This document shows, in pieces, positions 12,304 through 23,179 of a stretch of DNA of 64,000 bases. A model generated the notes under the pieces. It saw only the letters and a program-made list of their open reading frames with translations. It had not been told where the DNA came from and made no database searches. Location of the stretch: the NCBI GenBank assembly GCA_003008705.1, contig PDUO01000016.1, positions 1,055,975-1,119,974 of the forward strand, written 5' to 3'. The position numbers were made by a program, and so were the translations under genes. Source of the stretch: Pezicula radicicola. Its lineage: Eukaryota > Ascomycota > Leotiomycetes > Helotiales > Dermateaceae. Each line of letters begins with the position of its first letter. Within the stretch, counting starts at the first letter, position 1.

Positions 12304-12851
12304 GGCTGGTCTGGTCACAGACACGGTGGAAGTCCAAGTCAAGTCTGACAGATGATATGACAAGTAATGACTCCGTACGACAGCGATTAATGCGAGGGAT
12401 GGAGTTAAGGGATTGATTGGAGTGAAAGCAGGCCGCAATGTCTAGTGGGTGGTCGGCGTAGACAGTAGATGGAACAAACAAAGAGGAAGAGGAGGCTGTC
12501 GTCGCAGAATGGGAACGAGTTGTCAGCCTTGCGCTATGTCTATCCTAGGAATAGCGTCATCACTGTAGTCTTAGGTTTTTCAGAAGAACAAACAGTGATA
12601 TGTAAACCCGATTCGGCGTAGTTCCACTCCACACGACAGGCGATTTTCACGTGGTCACGTCCATGCACTGAGGTGTGCAGTGTTCAGTGCTCAGTGCTCA
12701 CTCAGCGGTGCGGCTAAAGGGTTTCCGGACAGCCCAGACAGGCAGCCCAGACAGCAGCCCCGACAGCCCCGCCAGAAAGAAGGTGGGGGGGCTGCTTTGC
12801 TCTGCTTTTGGCGCACGACAACACAACATACCCTACGCTATCCCAACATTT
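12304..12851. promoter_or_regulatory. Shared divergent promoter region, ULA1 / ribose-5-phosphate isomerase
   Basis: The two housekeeping genes start head-to-head about 550 bp apart (about 790 bp if the isomerase starts at 13095). I see CAGTG-type repeats near 12675-12705 and a Pro/Ser-coding-like CAGCCC repeat near 12730-12770, but no TATA box I would defend. The reading frame of the isomerase remains open upstream to 12675, so part of this region could be coding. Confidence 0.5.
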
Positions 12852-14128
12852 ATGGACCCAAGCATAAGACCCCTTCTTGGACGACTGACGCAGAAAATAT
12901 CCTCACCAAGCCTTCTCTCCGCTACTCCTCATTCCAGAGCATCGAGTCCTTTTCGCAGCTTTACCCTAAGCAACTACTCCAGCAAGAGTCTTCGTCTCCC
13001 CCACAAAGCAAGATATCCGCAGGGCCCGGTGGTCCTTTGCAGCCATCCAATTCGAAACACTCTACCTCCCAGAACTTTGCGGTTAACTCATTCGATGGCT
13101 ACAGTAGCTACAGAGAATGCGGTGCCTCACGATGCTCCACAGCTATCTACAGTTGAGGCCTCGAAGCGTCGCGCAGCCTATAAAGCAGTAGAAGATCACT
13201 TCGAACCTACCTACAAATATATTGGCATTGGATCTGGAAGTACTGTTGTCTACGTGGTCGAAGCAATTGCTGCTAAAGGCCCCGCGGTCACCTCAAAAAT
13301 GATCTTTGTGCCAACTGGCGATCAATCGAAGCAGCTGATTATTGAAGCTGGTCTGCCGCTGGGTGGTATTGACTCGTTGCCCCCAGTGGTGGACGGGCAC
13401 GTCAAGATGAGTGGAAATGCTGCTCTGGATTTATCCACCGGGTTGCAAGACTTGGGTCTTAAGGGAAAGCGTCAAAGTCTCGACGTTGCATTCGACGGAG
13501 CCGATGAGATCGATGAGGATCTCAACTGTATAAAGGGAGGTGGAGCTTGTCTTTTCCAAGAAAAGCTGGTAGCCACCTCGGCAAAGAAGTTTGTGTGTGT
13601 TGCAGGTAGGCAATGTATCCCGTGATGGAACCGGTCCCGAATTGACGGGTTTTGGCAGACTACCGCAAACTTTCGCCGCGTCTTTTGACTTCGTGGAAGG
13701 CTATTCCAATCGAGATTGCACCACTCTCCGCTCCCACAGTTAAGAGAATTCTGATAACTCTTGGCTCCCCAGATCCCAAGATCCGACAAGGTGGTAGTGC
13801 AAAGGCAGGACCTGTTGTAACGGATAACGGCATGTGGATTATTGACGCACCGTTCCCAAGTTTGAAGTTGGAGCGAGACCTTAAAGATGGTGATAAAGGT
13901 GATGGCACGCATGGCACCTGGGAAGTGCATGCTCTAGGTAGAAGACTGAAGAGAGTTGTGGGCATTCTTGAAATTGGACTGTTCCATGGTAGAAATGGTA
14001 TTCAAGTTGCCAATTCCGGCGAGGAGGGAGGTGGCCAGAAGCCAGTAGCTGCATATTTCGGAATGGAGAACGGAGAGGTTGAGGTGCGTACATCCAAAGA
14101 GATCGAGGGTGTCAAAGCAAGACCATAG
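12852..14128 (+). CDS. RKI1: Ribose-5-phosphate isomerase A
   Basis: Two exons, 12852-13605 and 13659-14128, giving 407 residues. The enzyme interconverts ribulose-5-phosphate and ribose-5-phosphate in the non-oxidative pentose phosphate pathway. Family motifs are clear: [16 protein letters not shown] (phosphate loop), [10 protein letters not shown] (catalytic Asp region), [15 protein letters not shown] (catalytic Glu), and WIIDAPFP near the C-terminus. The catalytic domain and normal family length start at an in-frame ATG at 13095 (ATVATENA), which would give 326 residues. I list the upstream ATG because the roughly 80 residues before 13095 contain no Glu, a single Asp, and many Ser and Arg/Lys, as in a mitochondrial presequence. 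The 53-nt intron has a GTAGGC donor. Which start is used is unresolved. Confidence 0.9.
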
Positions 14129-14898
14129 TCTCAGCTTTGCTGCGGATCTAAATAACGATGAAGAGTGATGACTATACAGCACAATGGGCAAGCAAACCAC
14201 TGCATGCCTTTTGAATATGAACGAATGTATTGCATTATTTTGGTGCTTCTAGCAGGTCTGTATACACCTATTCGATTTAGATTAGGTTAAGATCTATGGC
14301 CTCTATTGATAAGCCTAGTTTTAGTCCTTCGCTTGCTATTTGCTATACCGCGTCTATGCTACCGAAGTTTGTTTCTTATCTGACGTCCTGAGCAAGTGCA
14401 ATTTTAAAACACATATGTGAATAGCCGTTATGTTATCTGGTTCGAGGACTTGCTTGCCTTGGTACCTCTGCAAGGTAAATAACAAAACTCTTTACTAGTT
14501 TTTAAGAGAGTAGTTACAGCCTCGAGCATGCAAAACGGACGGAGGGTACAAACCCATATATTCAGAGTAGTACAGCATGTATTCTTAAGAGAGGTGCGCT
14601 TCTCAATGCTTGTACACAGTGCACTCCATACCCTGGCTAGAATCCTATGTGATTCTATGTGTAGAATGTTCTCGGTAGGTCTATAAATAGTATCAGTAAT
14701 TGAAAGTCGCAGAGTGATGTGACTGTTACACGATGCCATACATTGGTGGCTTGGAGCTAGGAGCTGAAATAACGCCAAGAATTGTGACATGGCAGATTTT
14801 TATTGTCCTGCAGCATTGAAAAATATATTTTCTTTTAAAATCCCTCAAATTTTTAGTATTTTCTACATCTAAGTCTCTAGTTATCCTGTTTCTTTACA
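14129..14898. other. Intergenic, no gene seen
   Basis: Downstream of the isomerase and upstream of the HET gene. A 120-codon minus-strand frame at 14428-14790 has no domain and no splice partners. The last 100 bases are T-rich, as expected for a fungal promoter or leader. Confidence 0.6.
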
Positions 14899-16930
14899 AT
14901 GTCGGACGAAGCGTTGAAAATATACGGATTAGATCCTCCCCTTGATAGTTTGAAGAGAGAGATCCGTCTATTGTCTCTTCACGACAGCGACGATATCGAT
15001 GCCCCACTCACTGGAGAGCTTCATGTCACCAACTTAGACCACGACTATACAGCGTTGTCGTATGTCTGGGGCGATCAGCACTATCGCCGCCCAATACGTC
15101 TCAATGGTTTCGATACCACCATCACAGCCAACTTGGAAGTTGTTTTAAGGCGATTACGCACCGAAAAAAAGGCTCAAAACATCTGGATCGACGCTATCTG
15201 CATTAATCAAACAAACAAAATCGAGAAGAGTCAACAGGTGCAGATGATGAATGAAATCTATCGATGCGCCAATATACGAACGATTATCTGGCTAGGTGAA
15301 AGTGAAAATGACAGCGACGAGGCTATGAGATTAGTATCCACCGCAACTCAAACCTTCTTCGACAGCTACGATCCCAAAAACCCATCACCAGTATGGCCAG
15401 CTCTCAAGCATCTCTTAAAGAGAGATTGGTGGAAAAGAATGTGGGTCATCCAAGAAGCCATGCTCTCACCAAACCCTCTCATAAAATGCGGAACCCTAGA
15501 AGTCCCATTCGAACAATTCGTAATCTTCAGAAATCTACATTGGGATGCCGAACAAGCAGATCACGAACGATTCAGAACACAGCGGAATCTCTGGCGAGAA
15601 TGTCCTTTTGCGTCTCTGATGTGGAGTAATTGGAAAGAATGGGTCGGTGTCGGTTTAGGTTCTTGGTTAACTGACGTAGCTTCTTTCCAATGTCAAGAAC
15701 CTAAAGATAAAGTATATGCTCTCTTAGGTCTTATTTCTCGAGATACTAGAGAGAAGATTATTGTTGATTATGAGAAATCTGATCGTTTGGTTTTACTTGA
15801 AGCAACGAGACTTTGTTTTTTAGAGGAGGGGTTATTGCCGTTACAACAGAGACAGGTTGATAAGGATCTTACTCTTGATCTACCGACTTGGTGTTCAGAT
15901 TGGAATTCAAAGGCTGTTGTTGTCCCTTTTTCTGGTTTTGGATTCTCTCCTTATCCAACTACTACTTCTTTTCAACCACCAGCTGAAAAATGGATTGCCG
16001 GAGGTGATCGAGACCCTAAACCTACTTTTCTTTTCTCGAAGGATAAGGAGATTCTGTACGTTCATGGGTTTGTTGTTGATGTTGTTGATTTTGTTGAGGG
16101 GGTTGGGACGGAGGGAGTTCCTGAGGTTCCTCCGTATGAGGGTGATGATGTGCTGGTACAGGCGGAATTTACGAGGAGACGGTTGGAGTGTACTAAGATT
16201 GCTTGTTTGAGATGGGAGAAACGAGTTCGGGAAACTAAGAAAATGGCTTATTCTGAATCGGAGGGAGATTGTGGATTTGAGGAGGCATTTTGTAGAACCG
16301 TACGTATTCGATTTTTCTTTTCTCAGAGTATAAATATCCCCTTTCTATTGGCTTTCTTAATGTCTCTTTCTGAATTAATTATGTTTTAAGTTTTTCTCTC
16401 GAGATATTTAGAATTGGGAAACTAACACTAAGTTTTCAAATATATAGATAATAGCGAATAGAACCTATCACAAACTAAAACTCGAGGGGAATGTAAAACC
16501 TATTTTCGATGCTTGGATAGGTCGCAAACTACCCTCTTCAACAACAACTACCTTCAACCCAAAATCATCAGCAGCAAAAGAAGAAGAAGAAGAAGAAGAA
16601 GAAGAAGAAGAAGAAGAAGAAAACCAACTCAAGATTCAAGACTATAGTAATTCAGTAGTGAGTCGATGTGCTAAACGAGCATTCATAACTACAGAGAATG
16701 GACGTTTTGGATTAGCACCACAAACGACGAGGGTTGGTGATTTAGTTTGTATTTTTTATGGGGGGGAGGTTGCTTATATTTTGAGAAAACCACCGGTTGG
16801 GAAGGAGGAAGAGGGAGGCCCGGGGACATTTGTTGGGGATGCTTATTTGCATGGGGTTATGGAAGGTGAGGTTTTTGGGGATGGTGGTGGGGCTAGGGGG
16901 GAGGATTTTACTGCTTTTTGGTTGAAGTGA
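14899..16930 (+). CDS. HET-domain (heterokaryon incompatibility) protein
   Basis: Two exons, 14899-16299 and 16448-16930, giving 627 residues. The HET domain lies at about residues 50-200 and shows its three diagnostic blocks: YTALSYVWGDQ, then NIWIDAICINQ with EKSQQVQMMNEIY, and IIWLGE. After a variable middle part, the C-terminus has the block often found in these proteins (KRAFITTENGRFGLAP, then GDLVCIFYGGEVAYILR and GDAYLHGVMEGE). HET domains trigger cell death in non-self recognition. No NACHT, ankyrin or WD repeats are attached. Exon 2 carries an in-frame GAA tract coding for 14 Glu. The intron (148 nt) is longer than its neighbours. The specific partner or allele system is unknown. Confidence 0.92.
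16580..16621 (+). repeat. In-frame (GAA)14 microsatellite in the HET gene
   Basis: Fourteen uninterrupted GAA codons give a poly-Glu run between the two conserved C-terminal blocks of the HET protein. A change in copy number by whole units keeps the frame. This is the longest perfect trinucleotide tract I noticed in the window. Confidence 0.95.
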
Positions 16931-18406
16931 TTTGTTTTGTTACTTAGTTTAGATCAAGGGGGGCGGGTTGTATTTCTTAGAAGGTGTTTAGTAGGTAGGA
17001 TAGCGTGGATGGGGAATATATTTTGTTGTACTATGGAAAAGACTTACTGTTTGTTGTAATTGTAGTCCACTGAGTTAGTATTAAAGCAGTAGAGAAAGAG
17101 GTTAAGTAGATAAGGTGCTTGAATGAGACGATTAGTAGTAGTACAGATGGAATATGTGCTATACTGTCGGTAGCTAGCTACTGTTCGTATTATTTTGTAG
17201 GTACATGCAGCTTAGCGACAGCATTGTTGTGTAGTTGACTACTACTATTAAGGGATCGGAGATGGCAAGTACAAAGTTAAGATCTCTTTTATTTAGGAAA
17301 AAATGGAACTCCTGTTCGAGTATAATGTAAATTTCAACTCGCTTGACAACTTAACGTCCCTGTACAAGTTATGCCCTCTATACATAGAATTCCTCAACAC
17401 TTGGTTCTCTCCCTTTTATTAATACGTAGTTGTAAATGATTTTAAGTAAAACCCTAGTTCAATATATCAACTGTGTTGTGCCGTGTTCTATTTTAAAAGT
17501 ACACAATGTGCAACATTTAACTTTCTGCCTTTACTTCGCGCGCCTAGCGAAGCGGTAAGCTACCCGAGCAGCTTAGAACGAGCTCACATAGCCCTGTACC
17601 AAATACCATTTACAGCACTGTGCATATCAAGACACTCTTGTGACACTCGGTGTCAAGTAGGCTGGGGGCCTTGTACTTAGTTGGGGTTCCTCATTAAATG
17701 TAGCTAGGCTGTTTGTAGAATAATGCATCCTTCACAACTATCCCAACGGCTCGGGTCCGGCCCCGGCCGCGCGTTAGTTGCCAATCAATTTCCTTTCACA
17801 GTGCAAGTCTAGATCCCTTTCAGCCTTTTTCGGGGGTAGGGGCGCTTATATATTTGCAAATTCGGGCCGCGGAGACTGACCCTGGGAAGAAACAATTCCT
17901 TCTTGAGTTTCTCAAGAGTTAGCGGTGTTGGCACGACTGTACCATACTCGAGTATATACTTCATCTTTTACGCGCACTGATCTCTATTAAATGCATGCTA
18001 CTGGATGTGTAGTACCAAATTATGCACGAATATCTTGAGCGAAAGTATGATGGTATGGATGATGGTATGGCTAGGAACTCCGAAACATAAAGTTAAAACG
18101 CATTCACAAATCTCCATGCAGCTGAGAGATGGGTGGCGTGGTTGTGGCTTTGCCTCTGTTTGAAGTTCTCCATTATGTTGGAAAAAAGCTGCACGTCGAC
18201 ACTTTGGGAGAAAACATCCCAGGAAGGATCCAGCGATCGCTATATGGATAGCCGCCCTGCTTCTGGGTACTTCTTTCTTAAAGTAAGTTCTTTGCACTGT
18301 TTGTTTCTGCTTTTCCATTCCGAATTGTACAACATTTTCGACCGCCAACCCAAACGTTTCTAAATTCTTACTGCTTCACGCAAATTTGGTTCTCAACTTA
18401 CGTGCA
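16931..18406. other. Intergenic, HET gene to dynamin-like gene
   Basis: No supported gene. A short GC-rich patch near 17755-17775 stands out from the AT-rich surroundings. Small frames at 17483-17680 (plus) and 17998-18348 (minus) have no domain. Sequence just before 18407 should include the dynamin-like gene's promoter. Confidence 0.55.
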
Positions 18407-20815
18407 ATGGGCGACTCTCAAGATACAAATGGCGTCTTCGGATATGACTTCGAAGACAAGGAAACTCGCTCACAGTTAGAGCTTATTGACGACCTTCAAA
18501 AGCTGGGGGTTTCGAAATATCTCGATCTCCCTCAGGCAAGACGCCCAATCCTTTTCCTCCGTACAGAATACTTACAAGCCGTAGCTTGTCGTGGTTGGCG
18601 ATCAGAGCACTGGCAAAAGCTCTGTTCTTCAAGCAGTGACAGAAATCCCCTTCCCTATAAATGACAAGATGTGCACTCGCTTCGCAACAGAGATTGTTCT
18701 CATGAGAACAGCGCCAGACTCGCCTACAAAAATTGATATATCTATCATTCCTGACCCCGAGGAGAGCCCTCAGAGAAGGGAAGCACTACTTGCATGGCAT
18801 CCAGAAGGGTTTGACAGAACAGCTAGCCTTAATAAAGTGGCTCTGGAAAAGGTCTTCCGACAGGTATGCGAGACTTTACAGTTTTCCTACAATCAACTAA
18901 TCACCTTTTCGACAGGCTGAAAAGGCTATCTTTGGGGAAACTAGCAAACAAAATGGCTTTACTGCTGGAAAGGCTGTAAATCGTCTCAGTAGCTCCACCT
19001 TGCGTATCACTCGACATGGACCAAAGGAAACGAACTTTGCAATTGTTGATATTCCAGGTCTCGTCCGTGGTTTGTTTTCAACTCTATAATGACTTGGCTA
19101 AGCTGACTTGGAAATAGAAAATAAAGCAAACACAGAACATCGCACAGCTAAACATCTTGTTGAGAAATATTTGAGCAATCTGCGAAGTATAGTCGTGTAT
19201 GTTAGCGAGTTATACTCTCTTCAAGACGAAGCTAATTGACAGGGCCGTGATTGATATTGTAGACCTGGAAAGGCAGGAGATTTTTCAGATGTTGAATGAT
19301 ATACCGGATGAAGAATCTCGCGTCATCGGAGTGATCAATAAGTGTGATACAAAACAGAGACAGTCACACGATTGGGTAAGTAGTCCCCATCTTCCTTGCT
19401 CTGTTTTCCACTTGCTGATGGTTTATTAGGTCTTTGATCTTATCCACAACGATCCATCCATTTCCAAGCATTTTCTAAAAGAAGGCTGGTACGGCCTGCG
19501 AAACCGCCAAGCATCCGAAATACATATTAGCGATCTTGAGCGGGACAATCTCGAGGAGGAATTCTTTGCCAGTGATGACTGGGGACATCTTGACAACGAA
19601 AAGCTGGGGAGACATCACTTGAAAAGGGCACTCATCAAGATGCGCAACAGGCATATCAAACGAAGTATACCTGAACTACTTTCAGAGATCCAGAATAGGC
19701 TCGATAAATGCATAGCGCAGAGTAACCAACTTGGGGAGCCACGCGACACGAATCAGGCACAATTTACGCTCATCAACCGAATCGCAACTAAGTACTCGAG
19801 AATGGCGGATGGAGCACTGGACGGACAATATAAAGATTTGACCAATGATGGACTCTTCGCTAGAAAGCTTATAAGAGATGATCTTGACAAATTCCGCGAA
19901 AATATGGTTGAAAAGGGTCTCAAAAGGCAGTTCACTACCGATACTCAAGATGCAAAGGTCATTGCAAACTTGCCAGAGCATGAATGGGCAGAAAAGATGA
20001 TGGGACTTCCAACCTATAATTGGATACGGGATACAATCTACCGCTATCGAGGAAAAGAAGACGCTGGTGACGTTAATCCTGAAGTCAAAAATCAACTATG
20101 GAAGCAGCAAATTTCTAGCTGGAATAAAATCGCTGCGCAGACCCTCGACAAGATTCAACAAACCGTTGATGCGGTGAACACCGCTCTCTTCAAAGAAGCT
20201 TGTCCAGACGAGGAGCTACGTACCAAGCTCCTCACTTGGCTTCAAGATGATTCTATCAAGGCATCAGAGGCTGCAAGGAATGAGCTACGACGTCTGGTTT
20301 CGGATGAGCGCGACGCACAGCTGTTCACCCTTCATCCAGACAAAATCCAAAGACAGCAATGGTACCGTGAGGCGAGAATCCATGCAATCACTAAGCAATG
20401 TAAGATAGACCGTCCAGAAATTGGCTTACCGCAAGCCGCTGAGCCACCCTCGAATGTCAATCGGGTCTCTGCAGATGTCATCATCAACACCATCATCTAC
20501 GGGAATTCAGATCTCGCTAGTGTTCTAAACACTCACGATAGTCTTGCAGCACACTACATGGTTGCTCTGTATCGCTTCATTGATAACTTCGCGTTACAAG
20601 TTATCGAGAGGCATCTGCTAGGTTCATGCAGTCCTCTGCGTCTCTTCACATCCGATTACGTTTCTCAGAGACTGTATGGGGAGCAAAATGCGGCTGAGCT
20701 TCATGATTTGGCGAGTGAAGATTCGGTTAAGGCTAAAGAACGACTTGACTTAGATGCAGCAAGGGCGAGTCTTGAAGAAAGCAAGAAAAGGGTTCTAAGT
20801 TTCAAGATTCACTAA
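18407..20815 (+). CDS. Dynamin-like large GTPase
   Basis: Six exons: 18407-18535, 18585-18863, 18916-19069, 19118-19196, 19243-19375 and 19430-20815, giving 719 residues. The G domain shows G1 as VVVGDQSTGKSS (about residues 45-56), a G2-region Thr in KMCTRFATEI, G3 as VDIPGL and G4 as INKCD. A long helical middle region follows, and a helical C-terminal part (about 150 residues) with SVKAKERLDLDAARASLEE at its end fits the GTPase effector domain. There is no PH or proline-rich region, so it resembles fungal Mx/dynamin-like proteins rather than Vps1 or Dnm1. Such proteins remodel membranes or bind organelles; the target is not readable here. Intron 1 is GC-AG (GCAAGA donor, 49 nt) and splits the code immediately before G1. 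The other introns are 46-54 nt. Confidence 0.93.
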
Positions 20816-23179
20816 ATCTAGATACTTGAACTTGCACCTAGGTAGGGAAGACAAAAGAGTATGGTCGATGTCAATGATATGTCCGGTCAGTAGGAGAAAG
20901 CTCTGTATCATGTATAAGCTAAAGTTAAATGATAATGAAAGAAGTCTTTAGAAAATTTCGTAAATTATAATTCTCGGCTATTCCTATATAAAAAAACATT
21001 TCTGGCAATCTCCTAGGCCGGTTAATTATGCAAGACTTTAAATTTGCCGAGGTCAAGTAACTGATTCACGCATAAGGAAATAATTTAGGTGGAGATATGG
21101 AATTGAGTGAGAGCTAATGAAGAACGGAGAGCTAAAGAAGTCTAATCTTGATAATAGGAGAGGAGCGAGTAAACTAAGCGAGGACAAGCGACTCTTGCAT
21201 CAGACAATGATAAGTTTGTAGCATGAGAAGTTGCATATCCAGCCTAAATCCTCTCTTCTTTCAACTGTAGTACTAGCTCATCTTGCAATTGTAATCCACA
21301 GCCTAATAAACGTTAGTACTAAACCCCACCGTTGACCTTTGAAAAAAGGGTGGTGGGCTTCACATCTCTAGGAAAGGCTTTGGGTGAAACCATGAGTTGA
21401 GCGATTTGAAGTTGGAGTCTGATACTGATGTAGGTTAGGTTATGAAAATGATAACGAACTCTTCTTTATATCAGTTATTATCTTGCTCAGCAAGTCCGGT
21501 TCTTATACACCAACTCTATTTTGACTTCTTCCTTAGTTCGATATAACTCCACATGTTGCCAAGGATATGATGGCTGTTTATGGTGAACTTCACTGTAACG
21601 TTGGCCTCACAACTAGACAGAATAGGAAGCTTTGAATCTTTGACTCTGTACAATTGTGGTAGTGGTTGAAAGATTACAGGAGATTCCAACTCGTAGAGCT
21701 CGGCTAGCCTATCTCTAAACTTGTGCTCGTACTCGCGTCACTTACAGATGTAAGAGGGTGGTGTGGTTGGGACGGATAACCTTCAAGTTTGAAATAGCGG
21801 CACTCCACTGTTCAACACCAAAAGGGACTCAGAATTAGCCTAGAGTTAGTTTGTTAGATTAGATAGTTCATCTGTGGATCTCCCGAAAACATTGACTGGT
21901 TTGGCAATAGCCTTTCTCATGAACTGGGCTCTGACTTAATTGATAGGTTATTAAATGGACTGGTTGATTGGTTTGTACCAAGGTTCCAGTAACTGAGTCG
22001 GCAGCAAATATATCAGGGAACTCAAGTTAGATAAATCACAAAAGAAGGTTAGATCTCGTACTACAAGGTTATCCAATTCTATAATTAAGGTAAGCGAGCT
22101 AAACATCGTGGTGTGACCTATCTATTGTTTCTCCACTAAAATCCCAGTTTTTCTGTGTAAACAAACTTGTCAAGTAAGATCCTGGAATTTTAAACAAGAT
22201 TCGATTATGTTGAATCATTAAGCAAAACTCATAGCGGAAGGTGCGAAGAATTTAATTTTGAATATTTTCAGATTAAGCGACGAGGACGTTTAGGAGCAAA
22301 TGGATCAATTTTCACTTCTCGTGGTCTTTTGGTGATATTTAATCCAAGATAAACTAGTATAATAACTCTCATTATTTCTAGATATATATGCATATTCCTA
22401 CTATCGAAACACAAGAACACGGCTGTGGAATGTACTATACTAGAACTTAAGGGGGCATCGGCATCCACACAACATTTGAAAAGAGCGACTTTTGACCCCT
22501 CTCTACAATGGGTGCTTCACATTCTTTGGCTCACCGAAGAATCTGTTTAGGATCTCTGCACTGATGCCAGTTATTGAAAACGGGATATGGGACTGGGTTT
22601 CCTTCCACTCATTTGAATGTGATCAAGCCCGAGTCTGGATTGCAACTGAGTACTTGTTGAAGCATTTCTACATATTAATCAACTAAAAGTTGGAATATGT
22701 GCCTAGGTTTGTCATAAGAGTTTTGTGCAGCTTTGCGAAGCATGTTCTGAATCATGGTTATAAGTAAGTATGTACTCTGAAGATAGAGTGGAATAGGTGA
22801 AAATGAAACTAACTAGATAATAGAGTTGGTGGTGACTTGTAACCTTAAATCCTGCAGTACTAAAAACCGCTATATTGACTGAATCATTGTTACAACCCTG
22901 CACTAGGACCGTGACGGTTGGTAAACTACATCACATCATGTATCAAGTAGCCGTTGAAGAAGTCAAAAGAACGCGTTCGCCGCCACGGCATATATAAACA
23001 GAGCCTCCATCTTTCAGTGGTATGTTGAATGAGCGGACTGTTTCGTAGGTTTGCCCAAGGATTCAGCGGGCGACCCAACGGAAGACTTATCGTCATGTGT
23101 AGGTCACGAGGCACAGGCCAAGTTAACAACAGAGTCCACTTTTCATAATGATATTATGTTAAGCCTGTAGCAGCCATAT
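20816..23179. other. Intergenic, no supported gene
   Basis: About 2.4 kb between converging genes. Short minus frames at 22268-22468 (ending in a basic KRPRRLI tail) and 22926-23129 have no recognised domain. They could be decayed exons downstream of the Zn2Cys6 gene that ends at 23180. I see no inverted-repeat element or tandem array. Confidence 0.5.
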
